From positions 1-36,600 of the forward strand of contig NZ_JAFEXF010000060.1 of NCBI RefSeq assembly GCF_016905445.1: a stretch of 36,600 nt of DNA. The letters are read 5' to 3'. The position numbers were made by a program, and so were the translations under genes. Shown in pieces: positions 8,276 to 15,161 of the stretch (positions are counted from its first letter, which is position 1; each line of letters opens with the position of its first letter). The DNA comes from Streptomyces sp. G44 (lineage in GTDB: Bacteria > Actinomycetota > Actinomycetes > Streptomycetales > Streptomycetaceae). Under the pieces are notes generated by a model, which did not search any database, was not told where the DNA came from, and was given only the letters and a program-made list of their open reading frames with translations.

Positions 8276-8974
8276 ATGCCCGGACCCGACGGCCCCGCCG
8301 TCATCCGCAGCACGCTGCGCCAGCAGATCGCCGACGCCCTCCGCGACGAGGTCCTGGCCGGCCGTCTGGAGCCGGGCCAGGAGTTCACGGTCAAGGAGAT
8401 CGCCGAGCAGTACGGCGTCTCCGCGACGCCGGTCCGCGAGGCCCTGGTGAACCTCACGGCGCAGGGCCTCCTCGACGCCGACCAGCACCGCGGCTTCCGC
8501 GTCCACGAACACACCCTGGACGACTACCGCGGCATGCTCCAGGCCCGCGGCCTCATAGCCGACGGCATGTTCCGCGACCTCGCGCAGAGCGGCGGGGACA
8601 GCGACGACGCGGTCGACGCCCTGCTGTCCGTGCGCCGCCGCGGCGAGGAGGCCGCCCGCGCGGCCTGCGCCGGCGACCTGACCGTCCTGATCGGCTACGA
8701 CCTGCGGTTCTGGCGCGAGCTGAGCGCCCTGTACGGCAACCCCCACCTCTCCGACTTCCTGCACCGCCTGCGCGTGAAGTCCTGGGTCTGCGCCGTCACG
8801 CACCTGCGCCGCTGGAGCGAGGGCGGCGGCGGCGACCTGCGCGGCACGCTCTGGTCCCGGCACACCGAGCTGGTCGACGCCCTGGTGCGCCGCGACCCGG
8901 CGGGCGCCCACGAGATCGTCAGGGAGTACAACGCGCACTCCCTGTCCCTCATGGAGCGGCTGGCCGCCGCATGA
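8276..8974 (+). CDS. GntR-family (FadR/FCD-type) transcriptional regulator
   Basis: 232 aa. N-terminal winged helix about residues 10-75 with LRDEVLAGRLEPGQEF, VKEIAEQYGVSATPVREALV and a GFRVHEHT wing; the alpha-helical C-terminal ligand domain (about 85-225) is FCD-like, with YDLRFWRELSALYGN and SRHTELVDAL carrying candidate metal-binding D/H residues. A GGGGAGG site lies 10 bases before the ATG. Its stop overlaps the start of the glycosyltransferase fusion (ATGA). FCD regulators usually respond to a small carboxylate and repress neighbouring catabolic genes, so the aminotransferase upstream is a plausible target. Confidence 0.92.
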   Translation: MPGPDGPAVIRSTLRQQIADALRDEVLAGRLEPGQEFTVKEIAEQYGVSATPVREALVNLTAQGLLDADQHRGFRVHEHTLDDYRGMLQARGLIADGMFRDLAQSGGDSDDAVDALLSVRRRGEEAARAACAGDLTVLIGYDLRFWRELSALYGNPHLSDFLHRLRVKSWVCAVTHLRRWSEGGGGDLRGTLWSRHTELVDALVRRDPAGAHEIVREYNAHSLSLMERLAAA

Positions 8975-11382
8975 GCATCGATCTGACGGTCGTCGTCCCG
9001 GCCTACGACGAGGAACGGCGCCTCGGCCCCACCCTGGACGCGATCCGCGAGCACCTGGACGCCTCGGAGCAGGGCGTGTGGGAGCTGATCGTCGTCGACG
9101 ACGGCTCCACCGACCGCACCGCGGAGATCGCCGCCGAGGCGGCCGCCGCCGACTCCCGCGTCCAGCTCATCCGCGGCGAGCGCAACCGCGGCAAGGGCCA
9201 CGCCCTGCGCCAGGGCGTCCTCGCCTCCCGCGGCCGGCGCGTGCTGATCACCGACGCCGACCTCGCCGCGCCCATCGAGGAGCTCGGCCACCTCGACAAG
9301 GCGCTCGCCGAGGGCCCCACCGCGGCGATCGGCTCCCGCGCCCGCCCCGGTTCGACCATCGGCGCCCACCAGCACCGCCTGCGCGAGCTCCTCGGCCGCA
9401 CCGGCAACTTCCTCATACGCTCGGTCGCCGTCCCCGGAATCCGCGACACCCAGTGCGGCTTCAAGCTCTTCGACGGCGACCGTGCCCGCGAGGCCTTCGC
9501 CGCGTCCCGGCTGCGCGGCTGGGGCATAGACGTCGAGATACTCCAGTACTTCCGCCGGGCGGGCTGGCAGGTCGCCGAGGTGCCCGTGCGCTGGTCCCAC
9601 CAGCAGGGCTCCAAGGTCCGCCCCCTGGACTACGTCAGGGTCCTCGCCGAACTGACCGCCCTCAAGGCCCGCGCCGTCCGCCGCGCCGACATCCTCGTCA
9701 CGCTCTGCTTCCTGGCCCTGTCGTTCGCCCTGTACTCGGGCCGCTGGACCTCACCGGGCGACCGCTACCTGATCGACTCCATGCAGGACCAGAACCAGTG
9801 GGAGTGGTTCTTCGCGGTGACGGCGGAGAACGTCCGCAACTTCGACAACCCGCTGTTCACCACCCTCCAGAACGTCCCCGACGGCGTGAACCTCATGGCC
9901 AACACGGTCATGCTCGGCCTCTCGGTCCCCCTCGCCCCCCTGACCTGGCTCTTCGGCCCGGCACTCGCCCTGAACGTGGCGATGACCGGCGGCCTCGCCG
10001 CCACCGCCGTCAGCTGGTACCGGCTCATCGTCCGACGGCTCGTCCCGCACCGGGGCGCCGCCGCCGTCGGCGCGGGCCTCGCCGCCTTCGCGCCCCCGAT
10101 GATCAGTCACGCCAACGCCCACCCGAACTTCATCGTCCTGTTCATGATCCCGCTGATCATCGACAGGGCGCTGCGGCTCTGCGAGGGCACCCGGGTCGTC
10201 CGCGACGGCGTCGTCCTCGGCCTCTTCACGACGTACCAGATCTTTCTGGGCGAGGAGCCGCTGCTCCTGGCCGCGCTCGGCATGCTGCTCTTCGCCGCCG
10301 CCTACGCCCTCGTGCGCCGGGACGTGGCGCGGGCCTCCTGGCGCCCGCTCGCGCGCGGCCTCGGCATCGCCCTCGCGGTCGCCCTCCCGCTGGTCGCCTT
10401 CCCCCTGTACTGGCAGTTCTTCGGCCCGCAGAGCTACAAGAGCGTGCTGCACGGCGACCACGCGAACAACAGCCCCCTGGCCTTCCTCGCCTTCGCGGAA
10501 CGCTCGCTGGCGGGCAGCAAGGACACCGCCGACGCCCTGGCGATCAACCCCACCGAGCAGAACGCCTTCTACGGCTGGCCGCTCGCCGCCCTCGCCTTCG
10601 CGATCGTCGTACGGTTCTGGGAGCGCCCGGTGGTCAAGACGCTCACCGTCACGGTGCTCGGCGCGGCGCTGCTCTCGCTCGGCCAGAAGTTCCGCGTCCC
10701 GCTGACGGACATCGTCCTGCCCGGCCCGTGGGCGCTCCTCTCGGACCGGCCGCTCTTCGAGTCCGTCATCGAGTCGCGGGTGGGCATGGTGTGCGCCCCG
10801 GCGCTCGGCATGCTGCTCGCACTGGCCCTCGCCCGCCTGCTGACCCCCCGGCCCGCCCCCGCGTACCGGTACGCGGGCCTGGCGGCCGTCGCCGTCGCCC
10901 TGCTGCCGATCGTGCCGGTGCCGCTGAAGGCCGTGGACCGCGTGGAGGTGCCGCCGTTCATCGCGCAGGGCACCTGGCGCCACTACCTGGACGAGGACGA
11001 GACCCTCGTGCCGATCCCGGTGCCGGACGCCGCCCACGCCGAGGCCCTGCACTGGCAGACCAGCGCCGGCCTGGGCTTCCGGCTGCCCGGCGGCTACTTC
11101 AACGGCCCCTGGGGCCCGGACCGCGTCGGCATCTACGGCCCCTCACCCCGCAACACCTCCAACCTCCTGCGCGAGGTCAGCGAGACCGGCCGCATCCCGC
11201 GGGTCACCCCCGCCTGGCGGGCGGCGGCCCGCGAGGACCTGAGGTTCTGGAAGGCGGGCGTCCTCGTCCTGCCCCCGCAGCCGAACGACGGCCAGCTCCG
11301 CACGACCGTGGAGGCACTCGTCGGCCGCCCGGGGCAGTGGGTGAACGGCGTGTGGGTATGGGACCTGCACGGGGGCAGCTAG
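8971..11382 (+). CDS. GT2 (ALG5/DPM-like) glycosyltransferase fused to a polytopic membrane domain
   Basis: 803 aa. Residues 1-240 form a GT-A fold: VVVPAYDEERRLG, VVDDGSTD, RNRGKGHALRQG, ITDADLAAP (the DXD-like metal site) and TQCGFKLF, GWGIDVEILQYFRRAGW, all as in polyprenyl-phosphate-sugar synthases. From about 240 to 660 there are roughly ten hydrophobic helices with a long outer loop near YLIDSMQDQNQWEW, reminiscent of GT-C enzymes that use a lipid-phosphate sugar. The last ~140 residues (after KAVDRVEVPPF) form a soluble, probably extracytoplasmic domain. The likely role is to make a lipid-linked sugar and transfer it to a cell-surface acceptor; the membrane half's activity is inference. 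Start codon overlaps the GntR stop, so it is cotranslated with the regulator. Confidence 0.85.
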   Translation: MSIDLTVVVPAYDEERRLGPTLDAIREHLDASEQGVWELIVVDDGSTDRTAEIAAEAAAADSRVQLIRGERNRGKGHALRQGVLASRGRRVLITDADLAAPIEELGHLDKALAEGPTAAIGSRARPGSTIGAHQHRLRELLGRTGNFLIRSVAVPGIRDTQCGFKLFDGDRAREAFAASRLRGWGIDVEILQYFRRAGWQVAEVPVRWSHQQGSKVRPLDYVRVLAELTALKARAVRRADILVTLCFLALSFALYSGRWTSPGDRYLIDSMQDQNQWEWFFAVTAENVRNFDNPLFTTLQNVPDGVNLMANTVMLGLSVPLAPLTWLFGPALALNVAMTGGLAATAVSWYRLIVRRLVPHRGAAAVGAGLAAFAPPMISHANAHPNFIVLFMIPLIIDRALRLCEGTRVVRDGVVLGLFTTYQIFLGEEPLLLAALGMLLFAAAYALVRRDVARASWRPLARGLGIALAVALPLVAFPLYWQFFGPQSYKSVLHGDHANNSPLAFLAFAERSLAGSKDTADALAINPTEQNAFYGWPLAALAFAIVVRFWERPVVKTLTVTVLGAALLSLGQKFRVPLTDIVLPGPWALLSDRPLFESVIESRVGMVCAPALGMLLALALARLLTPRPAPAYRYAGLAAVAVALLPIVPVPLKAVDRVEVPPFIAQGTWRHYLDEDETLVPIPVPDAAHAEALHWQTSAGLGFRLPGGYFNGPWGPDRVGIYGPSPRNTSNLLREVSETGRIPRVTPAWRAAAREDLRFWKAGVLVLPPQPNDGQLRTTVEALVGRPGQWVNGVWVWDLHGGS

Positions 11383-11417
11383 CGGCCCCCGGGCACGACT
11401 ACGCTGCCTGCACGCGA

Positions 11418-11453
11418 GGCAACGCACGGCAACGCACGGCAACGCACGGTTGC
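11418..11453. repeat. Three perfect 10-bp tandem repeats
   Basis: GGCAACGCAC is repeated exactly three times (11418-11447). The final copy continues into GGTTGC, which can pair with GCAAC (11439-11443). It lies in the 106-base gap before the 216-aa gene, about 36 bases upstream of the start, and could be a regulator array or a leader hairpin. Confidence 0.75.
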
Positions 11454-11488
11454 ACACGTACCGTCCGACCTGACCCGAGGAGTCCTTC

Positions 11489-12139
11489 TTGGCCTGCGAC
11501 CTGTGGCTGGTCCCGCTCGTCGATGTGTTGTGCCACAGCCCCGACAACCCCTTCGCGGAGGAGATCGCCGCCTACGACGAGGCGCTGCACGCGGCAGGCT
11601 TCCCGCCGGTCCCCGTCTTCTCCTACATGCCGGGCCTCTCCGGCGACGTCGCCCCGGTCGCGGGCTTCGACTACGACGCGCTGCACTTCCTGCGCCGCGC
11701 CTACCTCCTGCGCATCTGCGGCCTAGAGGTCACGCCCGTGGACGAACTGGGCGGTGACTACGAGCAGTTGCTGGAGATGTTCGACGCCACGGCCCAGCAG
11801 TCGCACCTGGTCTGGCACTACGACCACGCGGGCGCGTACGTCCCCGTGGACTTCCCGGCGCCGCTGTCCAACGACGAACTCCTCGCGGGCGGCGGCCCGT
11901 TGGGCTCCTCCCAGGCGCTCCTGCGGGAGCTGGAGTTCGTCGCCCCGTCCATCGGCATCGACCCGGGCAACCCCCCGCTGGCCCCGATGCCGCCGGCGGC
12001 CCCCACGTCCCTGGAGGAGCGGGCGGCCCCCATCCCGCCGGACGAGAGCCCCTACGCCAGGGAGCGCCACGTCTGGCTGGGACTGCACGCGGCGGCGACG
12101 CGGAGCCTGGCGCAGGGATCGATGATCATCTACAGCTGA
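11489..12139 (+). CDS. Uncharacterised protein, 216 aa
   Basis: TTG start chosen for the GAGGAG site eight bases upstream; translation begins MACDLWLVPLVDVLCHS. No catalytic motif or family that I can name. Visible features: an acidic, aromatic-rich globular part (about 1-160) with YDEALHAAGFPPVPVFSY, FDATAQQSHLVWHYDHAGAY and a proline-rich stretch NPPLAPMPPAAPTSLEE (about 158-178). It ends MIIYS. No signal peptide or membrane segment; cytoplasmic. Normal streptomycete codon bias supports a real gene. It converges on the SLATT-like gene with a 33-base gap and may carry its own promoter in the repeat-bearing gap upstream. Confidence 0.8.
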   Translation: MACDLWLVPLVDVLCHSPDNPFAEEIAAYDEALHAAGFPPVPVFSYMPGLSGDVAPVAGFDYDALHFLRRAYLLRICGLEVTPVDELGGDYEQLLEMFDATAQQSHLVWHYDHAGAYVPVDFPAPLSNDELLAGGGPLGSSQALLRELEFVAPSIGIDPGNPPLAPMPPAAPTSLEERAAPIPPDESPYARERHVWLGLHAAATRSLAQGSMIIYS

Positions 12140-12172
12140 GGGCGGTCCGCCACAGCCGAGGGTGAGGCCCCG

Positions 12173-12937
12173 CTACCTCGGCTCCGGGGGCCGCTGCCTC
12201 GGCATGTTCGGCCGTGCCCCCGGCGGCAGCGGGAACCGCCCGGGGACGGCGTGCGCCTCCCGGGGCGGGCCGCCGGGCACCACCATCGCCTGCATGACCA
12301 GCGGCACCGGTCCCGCCCGGAACTCCACCATCCAGTCCGACGTCTCGGCGCGCACCAGCTCCGTCACGTCCTCGGAGAACTTCCGCAGCACCCCGAGGCA
12401 CCGCTCGGCCGCCTCGCCCGCGGTGCCCTCCGTGGGCCCGAGGACCTCCCGCACGCTCTCGGACGCCCAGTCGAACTGGAGCGTCTGGAGCCGCCGCTGC
12501 ACCGCCTGCGCGGTCGCCACGTCCCGCATCCACCCCGACGTGAGCCCGAAGAACCGGTCGCACCCCACACACGCCGCCCCGGCGAGCAGCGAGACGAACC
12601 CCCACGTGGCCACGCCGCTCACCGCCCCCGCCAGATCCAGCAGCGGCAGCACCCCCGTGCCCACGGCGCCCAGCGCGGTGCCCGCCCGCATCAGCCGCGC
12701 CCCGCGCCGCTTCCAGCCCCGGTCGGTGAGATACCACTCGGCGGTCTCCAGGGCGCCCCGCTCCACCCACCGGTACAGCTCGTCGAGCCGCTCGGCGGGC
12801 TCACCCCAGTCGCCGAGCGGGAAGGCGCGCCCGGTCAGGTCCCCCAGCCGCTGCCCGCCCCCGCCCCCGCCGCCACCGGCCCCCGCACCCTGCCCTTCAG
12901 AGGGGACCCCCTCGGGCTGCATCTCCGGCTGGCTCAC
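12173..12937 (-). CDS. SLATT-like two-TM membrane protein
   Basis: 254 aa. GTG start at 12937 chosen for AGAGGAG seven bases upstream; a longer open frame to 13048 has no such site. Layout: acidic/glycine-rich N-terminus (1-50), a helical segment LDELYRWVERGALETAEWYL, two adjacent hydrophobic helices (about 98-140: TALGAVGTGVLPLLDLAGAV then TWGFVSLLAGAACVGC), then a long amphipathic helix region (MRDVATAQAVQRRLQTLQF to VREVL) and a proline-rich end. This matches the helix-2TM-helix plan of SLATT/DUF4231 proteins, proposed pore-forming effectors in nucleotide-signalling conflict systems. No partner nucleotidyltransferase or SLOG gene is next to it, so a defence role is unproven. Confidence 0.75.
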   Translation of the reverse strand: MSQPEMQPEGVPSEGQGAGAGGGGGGGGQRLGDLTGRAFPLGDWGEPAERLDELYRWVERGALETAEWYLTDRGWKRRGARLMRAGTALGAVGTGVLPLLDLAGAVSGVATWGFVSLLAGAACVGCDRFFGLTSGWMRDVATAQAVQRRLQTLQFDWASESVREVLGPTEGTAGEAAERCLGVLRKFSEDVTELVRAETSDWMVEFRAGPVPLVMQAMVVPGGPPREAHAVPGRFPLPPGARPNMPRQRPPEPR

Positions 12938-13239
12938 CCGGCACTCCTCTACGAGCTCTACGAGATCCCTGACTGTTCCCTGCGTCCTGGTCCCTGCGGC
13001 GGCGCGACAGCCCGTGCCGATGGGGGTGGCACAAGTCCTACCGCCCAATGGGTGGGCGTGAGCCCGGTTTCACGGCTTTTCCGCCCGGAAGAGCTGCTTG
13101 ATCAGGTATAGGAAGACGGCGTCTCTCACTCGAAAGAGTGCTGGGGCGACGGCACCCCGGACCACGTAGGCTCGTTTCAGGCGGATACCCCGCCCGTTGT
13201 ACCCGCCCATCCGCACCCGTGAGAAACCAGGAGCTGATC
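12938..13239. other. 302-base gap before ybaB: hairpins and weak promoter
   Basis: No convincing gene. CACTCGAAAGAGTG (13127-13140) is a five-base stem capped by a GAAA tetraloop, followed by GGGG/CCCC pairing (13143-13158). TAGGCT (13167-13172) fits a -10 box for ybaB-recR, giving a leader of about 60 bases. The gap is divergent between the SLATT-like gene and ybaB and must carry both promoters. Confidence 0.4.
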
Positions 13240-13581
13240 GTGATCCCCGGTGGTGGCCAGCCCGACATGCAGCAGTTGCTCCAGCAGGCCCAGAAGATGC
13301 AGCAGGATCTCGCGACCGCGCAGGAGGAACTGGCGCGCACCGAGGTCGACGGCCAGGCGGGCGGCGGCCTCGTCAAGGCGACGGTCACCGGCTCCGGCGA
13401 GCTGCGCGCCCTGGTGATCGACCCGAAGGCGGTCGACCCGGAGGACACCGAGACGCTGGCCGACCTCGTGGTCGCCGCCGTCCAGGCGGCCAACGAGAAC
13501 GCGCAGACCCTCCAGCAGCAGAAGCTCGGCCCGCTGGCCCAGGGCCTCGGCGGCGGAGGCATCCCGGGCCTTCCCTTCTAA
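13240..13581 (+). CDS. YbaB/EbfC-family nucleoid-associated protein
   Basis: 113 aa. GTG start chosen for CAGGAG eight bases upstream. The family hallmark DMQQLLQQAQKMQQDLATAQEEL (read as DMQQLLQQAQKM then QQDLATAQEEL) is a long N-terminal helix, followed by the beta sheet GGGLVKATVTGSGELRALVIDP and a second helix VAAVQAANENAQTL. YbaB dimers bind DNA without strict specificity; the gene is typically directly upstream of recR, as here, suggesting roles in recombination or nucleoid organisation. Glycine-rich tail ends GLPF. Confidence 0.95.
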   Translation: MIPGGGQPDMQQLLQQAQKMQQDLATAQEELARTEVDGQAGGGLVKATVTGSGELRALVIDPKAVDPEDTETLADLVVAAVQAANENAQTLQQQKLGPLAQGLGGGGIPGLPF

Positions 13582-13654
13582 GAAACCCCTCGGCCATCTA
13601 CCGTACGTAGAGACTCGGCACCGTCCTTCACGGACCTCAAGGAAAGGCGTTCCG

Positions 13655-14254
13655 TTGTACGAAGGCGTGGTTCAGGACCTCATCGACGAGTTGGGCAGGC
13701 TGCCCGGCGTCGGTCCCAAGAGCGCGCAGCGGATCGCCTTCCACATCCTCCAGACGGAGCCCACGGACGTGCGCCGCCTGGCGCACGCCCTCCTTGAGGT
13801 GAAGGACAAGGTCCGCTTCTGCGCGACCTGTGGGAACGTCGCTCAGGAAGAGCTCTGCAACATCTGCCGCGACCCGCGCCGCGACCTCTCGGTCATCTGC
13901 GTCGTGGAGGAGCCCAAGGACGTCGTGGCGATCGAGCGGACCCGCGAGTTCCGCGGGAAGTACCACGTCCTCGGCGGGGCGATCAGCCCCATCGAGGGCG
14001 TGGGCCCGGACGACCTGCGCATACGGGAACTCCTGGCGAGGCTCGCGGACGGCACGGTCACGGAGCTGATCCTGGCCACCGACCCGAACCTGGAGGGCGA
14101 GGCGACGGCGACGTACCTCGCCCGCATGATCAAGCCCATGGGCCTGAAGGTCACCCGCCTGGCCAGCGGGCTCCCTGTCGGGGGAGATCTGGAATACGCG
14201 GACGAGGTCACCCTGGGCCGCGCCTTCGAGGGGAGACGACTCCTAGATGTCTGA
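13655..14254 (+). CDS. recR: Recombination protein RecR
   Basis: 199 aa, standard length. Helix-hairpin-helix RLPGVGPKSAQRIAFHIL (about 15-32), a four-cysteine zinc finger C56-C59-C68-C71 (FCATCGN and LCNIC), then a Toprim domain starting VICVVEEPKDVVAIE with E85, and a C-terminal Walker-like segment. RecR with RecO loads RecA at gaps in the RecF pathway. TTG start with AAGGAAAGG upstream. It lies 73 bases after ybaB and its end overlaps the DUF5063 gene by eight bases, so the three are one operon. Confidence 0.97.
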   Translation: MYEGVVQDLIDELGRLPGVGPKSAQRIAFHILQTEPTDVRRLAHALLEVKDKVRFCATCGNVAQEELCNICRDPRRDLSVICVVEEPKDVVAIERTREFRGKYHVLGGAISPIEGVGPDDLRIRELLARLADGTVTELILATDPNLEGEATATYLARMIKPMGLKVTRLASGLPVGGDLEYADEVTLGRAFEGRRLLDV

Positions 14255-14906
14255 CGCCACGCTGAACACCGTGACCGACGATCCGGACGATTTCGCGGTC
14301 CAGATCTCCGATCAGATCGAGAGCTTCATCGTCTCGGTCCGCGAGGTCGCGCGGGGCGCCGAGCCCGACTCGGCGGTCCCCTTCCTGCTCCTTGAGGTCT
14401 CCCAGCTGCTGCTGGCCGGCGGCCGCCTCGGCGCGCACGAGGACATCGTCCCCGAGGAGCGGTACGAACCGGACCTCGGCCCCGAGCAGGACGTGGACGA
14501 CCTGCGTGAGCGCCTCGCGGAGCTGCTGGCGCCCATCGACGTCTACTCCGAGGTCTTCGACCCGTACGAGCCCCGCAAGGCGCCGGTGCCCGCCCGGATC
14601 TCGGACGACCTCGCGGACGTCGTCGCGGACCTCTCCCACGGCCTGGCCCACTACCGCGCGGGCCGCACGACCGAGGCCCTGTGGTGGTGGCAGTTCTCGT
14701 ACTTCTCGAACTGGGGAGGCACGGCGTCCGCCGCCCTGCGCGCGCTCCAGTCCCTGGTGGCCCACGTCCGCCTGAACCAGCCGCTGGAAGACCTCGACGG
14801 CCTGGACACGGACGAGGACCTCATGGAGGACTCGCTCGCCGAGGAGGCGGGCAAGGTGATGGCCGAGGAGATCGCGGGGCCGCTGGGCCTGCGCACGGTC
14901 AAATAG
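14247..14906 (+). CDS. DUF5063 family protein
   Basis: 219 aa, acidic and helical, cytoplasmic. Begins inside recR (eight-base overlap), so it is translationally coupled. Recognisable family segments are QISDQIESFIVSVREVAR, LDPYEP-like VFDPYEPRKAP, and the aromatic ALWWWQFSYFSNWGG. The family is known from actinobacteria beside recR; function unknown. The C-terminal ~50 residues are strongly acidic (DLDGLDTDEDLMEDSLAEE). Context suggests an accessory to RecFOR repair, but nothing in the protein shows an enzyme activity. Confidence 0.85.
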   Translation: MSDATLNTVTDDPDDFAVQISDQIESFIVSVREVARGAEPDSAVPFLLLEVSQLLLAGGRLGAHEDIVPEERYEPDLGPEQDVDDLRERLAELLAPIDVYSEVFDPYEPRKAPVPARISDDLADVVADLSHGLAHYRAGRTTEALWWWQFSYFSNWGGTASAALRALQSLVAHVRLNQPLEDLDGLDTDEDLMEDSLAEEAGKVMAEEIAGPLGLRTVK

Positions 14907-14912
14907 CGCGGG

Positions 14913-14946
14913 CGCCCGGTGCTCCCGGCTCGCGCGGCACCGGGCG
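14913..14946 (+). terminator. Strong hairpin after DUF5063 gene
   Basis: CGCCCGGTGC (14913-14922) and GCACCGGGCG (14937-14946) are perfect ten-base arms around a 14-base loop, six bases past the stop. No T-run follows. Likely terminator of ybaB-recR-DUF5063. Confidence 0.65.
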
Positions 14947-14962
14947 GGGGTATGTGACCCGC

Positions 14963-14995
14963 CCCACTTTCCGGAGTGCTGCGCTCCGCAGTGGG
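14963..14995. terminator. Second imperfect hairpin
   Basis: CCCACT pairs with AGTGGG and CGGAG with CTCCG, with a TT/C internal loop and a seven-base terminal loop. It follows the first hairpin by 16 bases. It may be a back-up terminator or an upstream element of ask. Confidence 0.4.
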
Positions 14996-15053
14996 CATGT
15001 GCCCAGCCGGGCGGCCGGAACGTACGACCCGACAAGCGGGAACGTATGCCTCG

Positions 15054-15091
15054 GGTGATCACCTCGTGAGCGGGACATCTCACGATGTGAT
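15054..15091. promoter_or_regulatory. Nested palindromes upstream of ask
   Basis: GGTGATCACC (15054-15063) is a perfect palindrome. TCGTGAG (15064-15070) and CTCACGA (15079-15085) are perfect inverted arms directly next to it. TCACGATGTGA follows (15080-15090). In all, several GTGA/TCAC half-sites lie within 38 bases, about 70 to 110 bases before the ask start. Inferred operator array for an unidentified regulator of the aspartate pathway. Confidence 0.5.
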
Positions 15092-15161
15092 ATCCGCGAG
15101 GCGAATTTCGGTCGCTCGTTAAACTGAGCCGACCGCACAACGGATTGAGCGAGGAGCGCAC

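Noticed and set aside
9078..11726. 882-codon plus-strand frame over the glycosyltransferase
   Set aside because: Arg/Pro/Gly-rich frameshifted shadow of the GT2 fusion; no domain.
12938..13239. Search for a small stable RNA (SRP or tRNA) upstream of ybaB
   Set aside because: Only short hairpins are present; no SRP-Alu/helix 8 motif and no tRNA T-arm sequence were found.
13138..13239. Longer ybaB start at 13138
   Set aside because: The extension is Arg/Pro-rich and unlike the family; the GTG at 13240 has CAGGAG at correct spacing.
15111..15161. Amino-acid riboswitch or T-box before ask
   Set aside because: The sequence after the likely promoter (GTTAAACTG) leaves only a short leader without a specifier loop or lysine-box structure.
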